The position numbers were made by a program, and so were the translations under genes. 36,336 nt of DNA. Source: Chloroflexota bacterium. Its GTDB lineage: Bacteria; Chloroflexota; Limnocylindria; Limnocylindrales; CSP1-4. Shown here piece by piece: positions 14,359 through 24,418 of this stretch (within the stretch, counting starts at the first letter, position 1; each line of letters opens with the position of its first letter). Location: assembly GCA_003157875.1 (NCBI GenBank), contig PMKV01000154.1, forward strand, positions 1-36,336. The letters run 5' to 3'. Under the pieces are notes generated by a model that saw nothing but the letters and a program-made list of their open reading frames with translations, was not told where the DNA came from and ran no database searches.

Positions 14359-16974
14359 ATGAGCAGGGACCCGATCATCGAGCGGTCGCCCCGATATGAC
14401 TGGCGTCCACTGCTCGTTCGGACAGCCGCTCACGCCGGGTTTGGGCTCGCCCTGCTTTGCATGGTCATCTGGGCGTTAGCGGCGGCTGCCGGGCTTCCCA
14501 TGCTCGGTGGACGCGACGCGGCGGTCATGGGCATCGGGATCGCGGCCGGTTGGGGTGTTACGTTTGCCGTCTTCCGGGTGACCGTATCGCGCCCGCTGAC
14601 TCGAATCACCGCTGCCGCCGAGGCGCTCGAGTCGCGGGACACGGTGGCCTTTTCTGACACGCTGGCTGCCGTGGCGCAGGGCGACCTCACCAATCGCCTC
14701 GAGTTCCAGGTTCGACCCATCAGCCTTGGCTCGGCCTGCGCGCCGGAAGTCGGTCACCTGGGCCTGGTCGTCAACGGGATCGCGGCGCGGCTCGCCGACG
14801 GCGCCGCCCAGCTGAACACCGTGACCGACGAAGCTTGCCGGCGGTTGTTCTACGTAGGTCCCGACGGCTATCTGCAGGGCCAGATCTGCGCCGAGCAGAT
14901 GGGCCGTTCCCTGGGCGGCCGAGGTCAGGTGGTCATCATGTCGAACAACCTGCACCACGCCGGCCTCGAGGTTCGCCGGAGGGGGTTCGAGGCCATCCTG
15001 CGTGAGAAGTACCCCGACGTCGAAATCGCGGATGTGGTCGAGTGCGCGGACGAGGGCGAAGCTCTGCGCGCCGACGCCGCGGCCGTACTGAAGAGGCATT
15101 CCCGCCTGGCGGGCATCTACGAAACAGGCCCCGCGAGCGGCCTGGCCATGGCCGTCGAAGACGCCGGAATGGCGGGCCGGATCACGGTCATCTGCCACGA
15201 CCTCACCGATCTCGTGATGCCGTACGTTTCAAAGGGCGTCATCTCCGCGACCATCGGGCAGGACCCCTACGCCCAGGGCCACGATGCGGCAATCCACCTG
15301 TTCAACCACCTGGCCGCAGGCTGGCAGCCGGTCGACTCGCGCCTCCTGACCTCGATGGATCTCGTCACGGCAGCCAACTTCGAGTCGTTCTGGCAAACGG
15401 GCAAAGGGGTCATCCAGTCTCAGGCGACGATCGAGAGGCGACCGAGGCCGATCCAGGCTTCGACGCGAAGATTGCGCATCGCCATCCTCGGCATAGAGGA
15501 CAGCGTGTTCTGGCACCCCATCCGGGACGGAGTCCTGGATGCCGCCGCCGAGCTCAAACCGTACGGCGCCGACGTGGAGTGGATCCTTCCCGAACCGGAC
15601 AAGGCGTTCCATCTGTCGATCCGGGCCGCGGCCATCGAGTCACTGGCACGTGCGGGCTACGACGCCATCGCAACCCCGATCAACGACACGGGCCTGGTGG
15701 CGTCGATCAACAGGGCGGTGGCCGCGGGTGTCCCCGTCGCGACCTTCAACTCGGAGTCGTCGAGCCTGCGCGGCCTGATGGACTCGCTCAGTCATCGCGC
15801 CGGGCGTCTCATGGTCGTGAGCGACGATCTGGTAGCCTCGGCGCAGTCGTCCGGGATTGCGACACGCGAGATCGCAGAGACGGTTTCGCGGATGGCGAAG
15901 GCCGCCGGCGACGAAGCCGCCGCCGTGACTCAGGCCAATGCCAGCATTCAGCTCATCGCGGATTCGGTCGACGCAATCGCCGATGGGGCCCGTGATCAAG
16001 CACGGGCCGCGGACAGCTTGTCGCAGACCGCAACCCACATCGCCCGAGCGGTCCAAGACGCCGAGTCGAGCTCGCAGACCGTCACGGCCGCGACCGCCCA
16101 GGCCGTGGCGACCGCGGAGCGCGGTTCGGATGCGCTTCGTGAAACGCTCAAGCAGATGGAGTCGATCGAGCGGGCCGTCGATTCATCGGCTGCGATCATC
16201 GGCGACACGAACGCGCATGCCCAGCAGATCGGCGAGATCGTGGCCGCGATCGAAGACATTGCCGCGCAAACCAACCTGCTGGCACTGAACGCCGCCATCG
16301 AAGCCGCCAGGGCGGGTGAGCAGGGCAAGGGCTTTGCGGTCGTCGCGAGCGAGGTCCGAAAGCTTGCGGAGAAGTCGGCCGTTGCCACCAAAGAGATCGG
16401 GGCGATCATCACAACCGTCCAGGCGAGTGCCATGAATGCCGCCGCGGCGATGGACGCCGCGATGATGAAGGTCCACGAGGGTTCGGCCCTGGCCCGGAAC
16501 TCGGGTCAGGCGCTGGGCGAGCTGCTCGAGGCTGCCGTGACGACGCAGCGCCAGACCACCGCGATGGTCGATGCCAATCAGGCAGTCGCGGGCGTTATGG
16601 AGAATCTCACCACGGCCATCGAACAGGTCTCCGCCGTCATCTCGGGCAACATGGATAGATCCGAGACTGCCGCCGCCGGCGTCCGGGAGGCGCTGCGGGT
16701 AGTCGAAAATGTAGCCGCGATCAGTCAGGAGAACGCCGCGGCGGCGGAGCGGGTGGCGGCCACCACGGTGGAGGTGTCGAAGCAGGCCCAGGAGGTCAAC
16801 GACATCGCGTCCGCCGTAACCGGCATAGCCCGAGAGATAGAGGGCTCCACAGCCAGGTTCAAGATCGAGCGCGATGATGAAGAGCGCCAGGCGGAGCCGG
16901 GACGGGCGGTCCAACCCGCCGCCATGGAAGGGGCCAATCGGGCCAAACCCGGCGATAAGCGTCGCGCCGCCTGA
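14359..16974 (+). CDS. Methyl-accepting chemoreceptor with permuted periplasmic-binding-protein-like sensor region
   Basis: An 871-aa signalling protein. Two TM helices (about 24-48 and 53-76) with almost no loop between them are followed by a HAMP-like stretch (77-150; VSRPL, GDL, PEVGHL). Residues 162-346 match the C-terminal two thirds of a sugar-binding type I PBP ([50 protein letters not shown]). Residues 370-475 match the N-terminal third ([44 protein letters not shown]), in reversed order. The MCP signalling hairpin occupies about 500-830 with the conserved tip near 632-660 ([23 protein letters not shown]). Topology places the sensor in the cytoplasm. ATG 14359 has GGGGTGA 4 nt upstream. 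No other che genes are in view. Confidence 0.9.
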   Translation: MSRDPIIERSPRYDWRPLLVRTAAHAGFGLALLCMVIWALAAAAGLPMLGGRDAAVMGIGIAAGWGVTFAVFRVTVSRPLTRITAAAEALESRDTVAFSDTLAAVAQGDLTNRLEFQVRPISLGSACAPEVGHLGLVVNGIAARLADGAAQLNTVTDEACRRLFYVGPDGYLQGQICAEQMGRSLGGRGQVVIMSNNLHHAGLEVRRRGFEAILREKYPDVEIADVVECADEGEALRADAAAVLKRHSRLAGIYETGPASGLAMAVEDAGMAGRITVICHDLTDLVMPYVSKGVISATIGQDPYAQGHDAAIHLFNHLAAGWQPVDSRLLTSMDLVTAANFESFWQTGKGVIQSQATIERRPRPIQASTRRLRIAILGIEDSVFWHPIRDGVLDAAAELKPYGADVEWILPEPDKAFHLSIRAAAIESLARAGYDAIATPINDTGLVASINRAVAAGVPVATFNSESSSLRGLMDSLSHRAGRLMVVSDDLVASAQSSGIATREIAETVSRMAKAAGDEAAAVTQANASIQLIADSVDAIADGARDQARAADSLSQTATHIARAVQDAESSSQTVTAATAQAVATAERGSDALRETLKQMESIERAVDSSAAIIGDTNAHAQQIGEIVAAIEDIAAQTNLLALNAAIEAARAGEQGKGFAVVASEVRKLAEKSAVATKEIGAIITTVQASAMNAAAAMDAAMMKVHEGSALARNSGQALGELLEAAVTTQRQTTAMVDANQAVAGVMENLTTAIEQVSAVISGNMDRSETAAAGVREALRVVENVAAISQENAAAAERVAATTVEVSKQAQEVNDIASAVTGIAREIEGSTARFKIERDDEERQAEPGRAVQPAAMEGANRAKPGDKRRAA

Positions 16975-17037
16975 GGAAGTGGTCCGTCCCGGCCGGTCAT
17001 GTCCGTAGAACGCATGATCTAATCCGGCCGGGCCGCC

Positions 17038-17043
17038 TATACT
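17038..17043 (+). promoter_or_regulatory. -10 hexamer TATACT of lhr
   Basis: TATACT (5/6 to consensus) ends 9 nt before GTG 17053 with no SD between, so the mRNA is probably leaderless or nearly so. Confidence 0.5.
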
Positions 17044-17052
17044 GGGCGCCTC

Positions 17053-20000
17053 GTGGCTGCCCCGACCGACGCGCGCCCTGGGCGCGACCCACTCGACATC
17101 TTCGGCCCGCCGGTGGCGGAGTGGTTTCGGTCCGCCTTCGCGGCGCCCACGCCGGCCCAGGTCGGGGGCTGGGCGAGCATCGCGGCCGGGCGGCACACCC
17201 TGATCCACGCCCCGACGGGCAGCGGCAAGACGCTGGCCGCGTTCCTGTGGACCCTCGACAGGCTGTCCCGTGAGCCGCGACCGAAGACGCCGACCGTCCG
17301 GGTCCTGTACGTCTCGCCGCTCAAGGCGCTGATCTACGACGTCGAGCGGAACCTGCGGGCGCCGCTGGCGGGGATCAGGCTGGCGGCCGAACGAACGGAC
17401 GCGCCGATGCTCCCGATCGAGGTCGGCGTGCGGACCGGTGACACTCCGGCCGACGAGCGCCGCCACCTGGTCCGCAACCCGCCCGACATCCTCATCACCA
17501 CGCCCGAATCTCTGTACCTGATCCTGACCAGCCAGGCCGCCGAGATCCTGCGCGGCGTCGAGACCGTGATCGTCGACGAAATCCACGCCCTTGCCGGCAC
17601 CAAGCGCGGCGCGCACCTGGCTCTGAGCCTTGAGCGGCTGGAGAAGCTGACCGCGCGACCGCCCCAGCGGATCGGCCTTTCCGCGACGCAGCGACCGGTC
17701 GAGACGATCGCCCGCTTCCTCGGCGGGGTCGGGCCCGGCAGGGCGGGGGAGTCACGCGACGTCCGAATCGTGGATACCGGTACCCGCAAGGTCCTCGAGC
17801 TGTCCGTTCGCGTTCCTGTCGAGGACATGAGCAAGCCCGGCGAGTTCGGGCTCGCCGGTGACGGGCTCGGCGTCGCGGCCGGCGGTGCCGCTCCAGCAGG
17901 CGCGGGCGCCGACCCCGGCCCGGAGGCCCGCCAGAGCATCTGGCCGGCGATCCATCCGCAGATTCTCAAGCTGATCCGCGAGCACCACTCCACCATCGTC
18001 TTCTGCAACTCCCGGCGCCTGGCCGAACGGCTCGCCAACAAGCTCAACGAGCTGGCCGGCGAGGAGCTGGTGCGAGCCCACCACGGCTCGCTGGCCCGGG
18101 AGCAGCGCGTCGGCATCGAGGAGGCGCTCAAGGCCGGGCGGCTGCCGGCGATCGTCGCCACCAGCTCGCTCGAGCTCGGCATCGACATGGGGGCAGTCGA
18201 CCTGGTGATCCAGGTTGAAAGCCCCGCCAGCGTCGCCAGCGGACTGCAGCGAGTCGGCCGCGCCGGTCACCAGGTCGGCGAGCCGAGCCGCGGCGTCTTC
18301 TTCCCCAAGTACCGCGGCGACCTGCTCGAGACGGCGGTCGTGACGGCCCGGATGCACGAAGGAGCAATCGAGGAAACCAGGCTGCCGCGCAACCCGCTCG
18401 ACGTCCTGGCCCAGCAGATCGTGGCCATGACGGTCCGCGAGGCCTGGGACGCTGACGAGCTGTTCGACGCCGTGCGGCGGGCGGCGCCGTACGAGAGTCT
18501 GACCCGGGATGCGTTCGAGGCGGTTCTGGGGATGCTGGCCGGGGCGTATCCCTCCGACGAGTTCGCCGACTTGAAGGCGCGGGTCGTTTGGGACCGTGAA
18601 ACGGGTCGGGTGGAGGGTCGCCGCGACGCGCGGACGGTGGCGATCACCAGCGGCGGCACGATCCCGGACCGAGGCCTCTATCCAGTCTTCCTGGTCGGCG
18701 AGGCCGGCACCTCGGGCCGGCGCGTCGGCGAGCTGGACGAGGAGATGGTCTACGAGAGCCGCGTCGGCGAGGTGATCGCCCTGGGGGCCACGAGCTGGCG
18801 AGTGGAGGAGATTCGGCCGGAGCGGGTGGTCGTCTCGCCGGCGCCGGGCGTGCCGGGCAAGATCCCGTTCTGGCACGGCGATGGGCTCGGCCGGCCTATC
18901 GAACTGGGCCGCGCCCTGGGCCAGTTCGTACGCGAGCTCGAAGGCGACCTGGCGGGCGGAGCGAAGGGACGAGAGCGGGCCCGGCGACGGCTCCTGGAGC
19001 ATCACGACCTCGACGATCTTGCGGCCGAGAACGTTCTGGCCTACTTGACCGAGGAACGCGAGATGGCCGGCTCGCTGCCGACCGACCGCCGCATCGTGAT
19101 CGAGCGTTTCCGGGACGAGCTGGGCGATTGGCGGATCGTAGTCTTGACGCCGTTCGGCGGGCGGGTCCATGCACCCTGGGCCCTGGCGATCGAGTCGCGC
19201 CTCGAGGAGCGGCTGGGCGTCGGAGCGCAGACGATCTGGTCGGACGACGGGATTGCGATCCGATTGCCCGAGAGTGACATGGCGAGCGGCGGGTTCGGCG
19301 GCGCAGATGGGCTCGGCGGCGCAGATGGGCTCGGCGGCGCAGATGGGCTCGGCGACGGCGCTCTCGGGGAAGGCGGGCTGCGCGAGCTGCTCTTCCCTTC
19401 GGCCGAGGAGGTCGAGGATCTCGTGGTCGGCCGGCTCGGGACCTCCGCGATGTTCGCGGCGCGGTTCCGAGAGAACGCGGCCAGGGCGTTGCTGCTGCCG
19501 CGCCGCCGCCCCGGATCGCGTACGCCGCTCTGGATGCAGCGGCAGCGGTCGGCGGGGCTGCTGGCCGTGGCCGCTCGCTTCGGTTCGTTCCCGATAATCG
19601 TCGAGACCTACCGCGAGTGCCTGGCGGACCTGTTCGACCTGCCGGCCCTGCGCGACATCCTCGGGGGAGTGGCGCGACGAGAGATCGAGGTTCGGGAAGT
19701 GGAGACGGTCGCGGCAACGCCGTTCGCCGGCTCGCTGCTCTTCGACTACCTGGCCGCCTACATGTACGAGGGCGACGCCCCGCTGGCCGAGCGTCGCGCC
19801 GGAGCCCTGGCTCTGGACCGCGAGCTGTTGCGCGAGCTGCTGGGCCAGGAGGAGTTACGCGACCTGATAGACCCGGCGGCGCTCGCGGATCTGGAGCTGG
19901 CCCTCCAGGCTTTGGTTCCCGAGCGAGCGGCCCATTCGGCCGACGCGATCCACGATATGTTGCGCCGGTTGGGTGATCTCTCGGCCGAGGAGGTGGCGGC

Positions 20001-21792
20001 CCGCGCCGCGCAGCCGAGCTCCGCCGGAGAGTGGCTACGCGGCCTCGATGGATCGCGCCGCGCCATCACCCTCCGGATCGCCGGCGAGGAGCGCTGGATC
20101 GCCATGGAGGATGCGGCCCGCTACCGCGACGCTCTGGGAGTGGCCTTGCCGGTGGGAGTGCCGACGGCCTTTCTTGCGCCCGTCGACGACGCGCTGGGCG
20201 GCCTGGTGGCAAGGTGGGCACGCAGCCACGGTCCATTCCACTCCGCCGAGCCGGCGCTGCGCTGGGCGGCACCGGTCGAGCGCGTGGAAGAGGCACTGGA
20301 GCGGCTTCTCGAGGACGGCACGATCCTTCGCGGCGAGTTCCGTCCCGACGGCACACAGCGGGAGTGGTGCGATCCGGATGTCCTGCGCCAGCTCCGCCGC
20401 CGTTCGTTGGCCCGACTGCGCAAGGAAGTGGAGCCGGTCGACCAGATCGTGCTGGCTCGCTTCCTGCCGGCCTGGCAGGGCCTCCGGCCGGTCGGCGAGG
20501 CCGTGGCCATGCCGCGCGGCGAGGCGGCTCTCGAGCGGCTGGCCGAGGTCATCGATCAGCTGGCAGGCGTTCCGATCCCGGCATCGGCGCTCGAGCGCGA
20601 CGTGCTTCCGGCTCGGGTCGCGGGCTATCAACCCCGGCTCCTGGACGAGCTCGGGGCGCTCGGCGAGGTTGCCTGGGCCGGTCGGGGGAGTCTGGGTCGG
20701 GATGACGGGCGAATCGTGCTGTACCGGCCGGGTCGGGAGATCCTCCGCGACCTCGCCTTGGGCGTTGCGGTCGCTCCTTCCGGCGAGCTTCACGAGCGCT
20801 TGCGCGAGCGGCTGCGCGAGCGCGGAGCCTCCTTCTATCGTGAGTTGGGACCCGCTCAGGGTGCCGCATCGGAGCGGGAAGTCCTCGACGCGCTGTGGGA
20901 TCTGGTGTGGGCCGGGGAATTGACCAACGACACGTTTGCGCCACTGCGAGCGCTGCGCTGGCGGAGACCGTCGGGCGAGCGGCGACCCCGACCGAGTCGA
21001 GTTCAGATGGGCCCGCCGGAGGCGGCCGGGCGGTGGTCGCTCATCGAACGCGACTCCGCTCCGGCAGGGGACGGCGCCACGGCAGCACGCCGGGCCGGGT
21101 CGGCCACGACACGGCTGCACTCGATTGCCACCGCGCTTCTCGACCGCCACGGCGTCCTTACCAGGGAGGGCGTCGCCGCCGAAGAAATCGGCGGGGGCTT
21201 CAGCGCTCTCTACCCGATCCTTCGGGCGATGGAGGAGTCCGGCCGAATCCGGCGGGGCTACTTCGTCGACGGTCTCGGCGCGGCTCAGTTCGCGCTTCCG
21301 GGGGCCGTGGATCGGCTGCGGTCCATGCGGGACGGCCCGGGCGATCGAGCCGCGGCCCCGGTCGTGCTTCTCCTCGCCGCGACCGATCCGGCCAACCCTT
21401 ACGGCGCCGCCCTTGCCTGGCCACGCCGCGGAGAGGCCGACCGCCGACCGCTCCAACGGGCGGCCGGCGCCTACGTCGTCCTTGTCGACGGAGCCGCTGC
21501 GCTGTATCTCGAACGCGGCGGTCGCTCGCTCCAGACCCTGCCGGCGGCGGACGATGCCGCGACAGCGGCCCCGGCCCTGGCCGCGCTCCGGTCCCTCGTC
21601 GATGACGGGCGGTTCCGCGAGCTCGTCGTCACTCGCGTCGACGGCGAGCCCATCGCGGCTTCGCCGTGGCGGGCTCTCCTCGAGGACGCCGGTTTCAGCG
21701 CCGGGTACCGCGGCCACGTTCTCCGCCCGGGGAGCACCGGCGGCGACGAGTACCCCCGTCGTAGTCACCGCGCCCGAAACGGCCCCGGCTAG
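17053..21792 (+). CDS. lhr: Large ATP-dependent helicase Lhr
   Basis: A 1579-aa superfamily 2 helicase, similar in length to E. coli Lhr (about 1538 aa), a 3'-5' DNA translocase linked to DNA repair. Domain 1 has Walker A APTGSGKT (53-60), TTPESLYLIL, DEIH box VIVDEIHALAGTKRG (about 173-187) and LSATQRPVETIA. Domain 2 has FCNSRRLAERLA, HHGSLAREQR, ATSSLELGIDMG and RVGRAGHQ. Then come the winged-helix and beta-barrel Lhr-core segments and a long C-terminal region. At 749-766 three copies of GGADGL form a flexible insert. The GTG start sits just after a TATACT hexamer. No partner gene is coupled to it. Confidence 0.95.
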   Translation: MAAPTDARPGRDPLDIFGPPVAEWFRSAFAAPTPAQVGGWASIAAGRHTLIHAPTGSGKTLAAFLWTLDRLSREPRPKTPTVRVLYVSPLKALIYDVERNLRAPLAGIRLAAERTDAPMLPIEVGVRTGDTPADERRHLVRNPPDILITTPESLYLILTSQAAEILRGVETVIVDEIHALAGTKRGAHLALSLERLEKLTARPPQRIGLSATQRPVETIARFLGGVGPGRAGESRDVRIVDTGTRKVLELSVRVPVEDMSKPGEFGLAGDGLGVAAGGAAPAGAGADPGPEARQSIWPAIHPQILKLIREHHSTIVFCNSRRLAERLANKLNELAGEELVRAHHGSLAREQRVGIEEALKAGRLPAIVATSSLELGIDMGAVDLVIQVESPASVASGLQRVGRAGHQVGEPSRGVFFPKYRGDLLETAVVTARMHEGAIEETRLPRNPLDVLAQQIVAMTVREAWDADELFDAVRRAAPYESLTRDAFEAVLGMLAGAYPSDEFADLKARVVWDRETGRVEGRRDARTVAITSGGTIPDRGLYPVFLVGEAGTSGRRVGELDEEMVYESRVGEVIALGATSWRVEEIRPERVVVSPAPGVPGKIPFWHGDGLGRPIELGRALGQFVRELEGDLAGGAKGRERARRRLLEHHDLDDLAAENVLAYLTEEREMAGSLPTDRRIVIERFRDELGDWRIVVLTPFGGRVHAPWALAIESRLEERLGVGAQTIWSDDGIAIRLPESDMASGGFGGADGLGGADGLGGADGLGDGALGEGGLRELLFPSAEEVEDLVVGRLGTSAMFAARFRENAARALLLPRRRPGSRTPLWMQRQRSAGLLAVAARFGSFPIIVETYRECLADLFDLPALRDILGGVARREIEVREVETVAATPFAGSLLFDYLAAYMYEGDAPLAERRAGALALDRELLRELLGQEELRDLIDPAALADLELALQALVPERAAHSADAIHDMLRRLGDLSAEEVAARAAQPSSAGEWLRGLDGSRRAITLRIAGEERWIAMEDAARYRDALGVALPVGVPTAFLAPVDDALGGLVARWARSHGPFHSAEPALRWAAPVERVEEALERLLEDGTILRGEFRPDGTQREWCDPDVLRQLRRRSLARLRKEVEPVDQIVLARFLPAWQGLRPVGEAVAMPRGEAALERLAEVIDQLAGVPIPASALERDVLPARVAGYQPRLLDELGALGEVAWAGRGSLGRDDGRIVLYRPGREILRDLALGVAVAPSGELHERLRERLRERGASFYRELGPAQGAASEREVLDALWDLVWAGELTNDTFAPLRALRWRRPSGERRPRPSRVQMGPPEAAGRWSLIERDSAPAGDGATAARRAGSATTRLHSIATALLDRHGVLTREGVAAEEIGGGFSALYPILRAMEESGRIRRGYFVDGLGAAQFALPGAVDRLRSMRDGPGDRAAAPVVLLLAATDPANPYGAALAWPRRGEADRRPLQRAAGAYVVLVDGAAALYLERGGRSLQTLPAADDAATAAPALAALRSLVDDGRFRELVVTRVDGEPIAASPWRALLEDAGFSAGYRGHVLRPGSTGGDEYPRRSHRARNGPG
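19297..19350 (+). repeat. Three perfect 18-bp in-frame tandem repeats inside lhr
   Basis: Units at 19297-19314, 19315-19332 and 19333-19350 are identical and encode GGADGL three times. The length is a multiple of three, so copy-number changes would keep the frame. Slippage-prone insertion in a loop is likely. Confidence 0.95.
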
Positions 21793-21797
21793 CCCGT

Positions 21798-21832
21798 CGA
21801 CCAGCCGCGAGGCGCCGGTCCGTCGCTGGTCG
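21798..21832 (+). other. Inverted repeat after lhr
   Basis: CGACCAGC (21798-21805) and GCTGGTCG (21825-21832) pair over 8 bp around a 19-nt loop. There is no U-tract, so terminator function is uncertain. Confidence 0.25.
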
Positions 21833-21883
21833 GAGCGCCACGGCTTTCGGCCGGTATGGAACTGCTAGGATGCCAACCGTCTG

Positions 21884-22702
21884 GTGGGCTTCGAGATGGA
21901 GTGGTGCGTGAACGACCTTGAGCGGTTCTTCCTGGAGAACACCGGCGGCGAGATCCATAAGTGGATGCATTACTTCGAGATCTACGATCGCCATTTCGCC
22001 CGCTTCAGGGGAACCGACGTCCATCTTCTCGAGATCGGCGTGGCCCACGGCGGCTCGCTCCGGATGTGGAAGTCCTACTTCGGCCCAAAGGCTCACATCT
22101 ACGGCATGGACGTCGAACCCAATGCGAAGGCGCTCGAAGAACCGCAGATCGAGATCTTCGTCGGGGATCAGGGAGATGCCGAGTACCTGGAGTCCGTCGT
22201 CGCCGCGCTTCCTCGTATCGACATCCTGATCGACGATGGCGGCCACACGATGCGCCAGCAGGAAGTCACATTCGAGACCCTCTTCTCACATGTCGGTCCG
22301 GACGGTGTGTACCTCTGTGAGGACATGCACACCTCTTACTGGGGCGAGTTTGGAGGCGGGTACAGGCGCGAGGGGACCTTCATCGAGCTCAGCAAGGGAC
22401 TGATCGACCGGATCAACGCCTGGCATTCCCGGTCGCCGAACCTCGTCGTGTCTGATTTCACCAGGACGGCCCACAGCCTCCATTTCTACGACAGCGTGCT
22501 GGTCATCGAGAAGCGGCAACTCGAGGCTCCCGTCGACCAGACCCGGGGCGTCCTGAAGGTCGTCTTCGCGGACCGACCGGAACCGTGGCCGCTGAACTCC
22601 ACGCAGCTGCGACCGAGCAGGGCCAAGCGGATCGCCAGGCGAGTCCCGGGATACGGTCGCGCCGTCAGGGTCGTGCGGCGCGGCCGGTCGGCCTGGCCGT
22701 GA
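21884..22702 (+). CDS. Class I SAM-dependent methyltransferase, MycE-like O-methyltransferase group
   Basis: A 272-aa predicted methyltransferase. SAM-binding motif I is LEIGVAHGG (49-57), the motif II acid is Asp76 (YGMDVEP), and DILIDDGGH (113-121) plus EDMHTSYW (146-153) resemble the metal- and substrate-binding segments of macrolide sugar O-methyltransferases such as MycE. The C-terminal 40 residues are very basic. Nearby GT87 suggests possible glycan modification, but the genes are not in one operon. GTG 21884 gives the full N-terminus; TAGGAT (21866-21871) lies 12 nt before it. ATG 21896 is an alternative. Confidence 0.82.
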   Translation: MGFEMEWCVNDLERFFLENTGGEIHKWMHYFEIYDRHFARFRGTDVHLLEIGVAHGGSLRMWKSYFGPKAHIYGMDVEPNAKALEEPQIEIFVGDQGDAEYLESVVAALPRIDILIDDGGHTMRQQEVTFETLFSHVGPDGVYLCEDMHTSYWGEFGGGYRREGTFIELSKGLIDRINAWHSRSPNLVVSDFTRTAHSLHFYDSVLVIEKRQLEAPVDQTRGVLKVVFADRPEPWPLNSTQLRPSRAKRIARRVPGYGRAVRVVRRGRSAWP

Positions 22703-22764
22703 GCCCGCGCTAGTCGCGCTTTGGCGACGGGCCGGCTCGGGCCGCGTACGCCGGGAGGAGCCAC

Positions 22765-23043
22765 TTGAGCGAGATCGCGGTCGAGTGCTTGCCGGTCGAC
22801 GGCGGCTGGCTGGCGCGCGTAAGCGTGACCGATCATGCGTCGCGCCGGGACTTCGAGGTCGCCGTCTCCGTGGCCGAACTGGCCCGTTTCGACCCGCTCT
22901 CGAGCGATCCGTGCCTCCTGGTGCGGCGATCGTTCGAGTTCCTGCTGGCTCGCGAGCCCATGGAATCGATCCTGAGCTCGTTCGGCCTGTCGGTGATCAG
23001 CCGGTACTTCCCCGAGTACGAGCGCGAGATCCGCCGCCGCTGA
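22765..23043 (+). CDS. Uncharacterised 92-aa protein
   Basis: I do not recognise this family. The protein is a compact alpha/beta sequence: an N-terminal strand pair with GGWLARVSV, then SRRDFEVAVSVAELARF, and a helical end with FEFLLAREPMESILSSFGLSVISRYFPEYEREI. No signal peptide, TM or metal motif. The TTG start has an excellent GGGAGGAG 4 nt upstream, which supports a real gene. It follows the methyltransferase by 62 nt and may be co-transcribed. Confidence 0.75.
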   Translation: MSEIAVECLPVDGGWLARVSVTDHASRRDFEVAVSVAELARFDPLSSDPCLLVRRSFEFLLAREPMESILSSFGLSVISRYFPEYEREIRRR

Positions 23044-23052
23044 CCCTGCGCG

Positions 23053-24069
23053 TCACGACGGCGTGCCGGCATCCCCTCTGGTTTCGAAGCCGAAGAACGA
23101 CCGGATCCGCGCCAGCACGACTCGACGCAGCCTCTCCGCGGTTCGGTCCGGACTGCGGCGCCAGTGGAGGCGCCACAACCTCCCTCGCGTCAGCGCCGTC
23201 CGCGTGGCCGTCCGCCAGGCCGAGGGCATGAGCCAGCGGAAGGCCTCGGGCCGGCGCCACGCCCACGGCACGATGGCCCAGATGAAGACCAGATAGTCGA
23301 TGCGCAGGGGTCGTTGGAACGAGAAGAGAACCTGAAGCTGGATGAGAGTCTGAGGAAGTGTCAGGGCGGTCAGCAGCACGGCCAGGACCAGCCACGCCAG
23401 GCCCCACAGACGTCCGCGTGGCGAAATGAAGGGCCAGAAGAGAGCGGGCACCCATTTGGCCGTGGCGGCGACCATCCACAGCAGGCCGGAGGTTGCCGGT
23501 CCGGTGAACTGGGCCCCAAACAGGAGCAGGGTGAGGGGCAGGTTTATGTTGCCCGTGTCCAGATTGGCTGCCATCGGGAAGGCCAGCAGGACCAGCAGCA
23601 GAGCGGTCGTCATCGGCCGGCGCGTGTAGGCCCAGTGGACACTCCACAGGAGCGCGATCACGGTCGCGCCGCGCCACACGAACCAGGCCACGTCCCACGG
23701 CAAGATGGACCACGGCACGAAGAGCGGCAGCATCCACGGTGAGTAGACGTAGGGCATGAACGGGCCCGACGGGTGGTACGGGTCGCCACCGCTGAGCCAC
23801 AACCGGCCCGCGGCCCAGTACGCGCGCGTATCGGCCCCAGCGGCTTCGCCACGGGCGAGCAGGCAGGCCAGAACGAACCCGCCGACGCTGCCGAGGATGA
23901 CCATCATCAGCAACCGGCGGGGGTCGCGGATTCGATTGACCTCGTGGCGGAGAGCCCGGCGGAAGACGCCTGCGCGCCGTCGAGTAGGCCCGTCTACTCT
24001 GGCCGCGGCCGGGAGACTGGCCATTCGATCGGCTACGTACACCCTGCGAGCGGCAGGGGTGGCTGACAT
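23053..24069 (-). CDS. GT87-like (DUF2029) membrane glycosyltransferase
   Basis: A 338-aa polytopic membrane protein. After a basic 50-residue N-terminus and a first TM helix (about 54-72), the loop ADTRAYWAAGRLWLSGGDPY (about 79-98) carries the Asp and the YW-x-A ... GGDPY pattern of polyprenyl-phosphate-sugar-dependent GT87 mannosyltransferases, followed by YVYSPWMLPLFVPWSILPW. About eight more helices follow. The C-terminus is Arg-rich. The acceptor is unknown. The ATG at 24069 has AGGAG 9 nt upstream. It converges on the 92-aa gene with a 9-nt gap. Confidence 0.83.
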   Translation of the reverse strand: MSATPAARRVYVADRMASLPAAARVDGPTRRRAGVFRRALRHEVNRIRDPRRLLMMVILGSVGGFVLACLLARGEAAGADTRAYWAAGRLWLSGGDPYHPSGPFMPYVYSPWMLPLFVPWSILPWDVAWFVWRGATVIALLWSVHWAYTRRPMTTALLLVLLAFPMAANLDTGNINLPLTLLLFGAQFTGPATSGLLWMVAATAKWVPALFWPFISPRGRLWGLAWLVLAVLLTALTLPQTLIQLQVLFSFQRPLRIDYLVFIWAIVPWAWRRPEAFRWLMPSAWRTATRTALTRGRLWRLHWRRSPDRTAERLRRVVLARIRSFFGFETRGDAGTPS

Positions 24070-24148
24070 GACTGCTGGCTCCTGCTAATGCGTTGAATTG
24101 ATGATGCGAGTCGCAGCCCGTGCGTGCAAGGGGCGGCCCACGGACCGG

Positions 24149-24418
24149 CTAGCGCAGGTACGTTTTGGCGCAGGTGTCGCAGAGCGTGTACACCGCATGA
24201 GCGTTTCGGCCCTGGCCCGCCGTGTGCAGCAGTCCCGGGCAGCCTCGGCTGGGGCATTTCCATACCCACCAGCGACCCTCCGCCGGCAGCGCGACGGACT
24301 CTGCTCTCACCTTGTCGGCGAGGCCTTCAGTCCCGGCCAGCGTGCGGGCGATGCTGGCGGCTCGATCTGTCTCGCTCTCGCTGGAGTAGGGGTAGTTCTG
24401 GGCGATGTTCGAGGACAC
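24149..24418 (-). CDS. Small zinc-ribbon-like protein
   Basis: An 89-aa protein. The C-terminal half contains WKCPSRGCPGLLH (Cys55, Cys60) and TLCDTCAKTYLR (Cys80, Cys83), a CX4C-X19-CX2C arrangement suited to one zinc ion. The N-terminal half is acidic and polar. Role unknown; nucleic-acid or protein binding are both possible. The GTG start has GGAG 7 nt upstream. It precedes the GT87 gene on the same strand by 79 nt. Confidence 0.68.
   Translation of the reverse strand: MSSNIAQNYPYSSESETDRAASIARTLAGTEGLADKVRAESVALPAEGRWWVWKCPSRGCPGLLHTAGQGRNAHAVYTLCDTCAKTYLR

Noticed and set aside
16975-17052. Hairpin CCGGCC-rich stretch as terminator of the chemoreceptor gene
   Set aside because: Only short imperfect stems and no U-tract.
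20035-21768. 577-codon minus-strand frame inside lhr
   Set aside because: Antisense shadow of a conserved helicase; no start context or motif.
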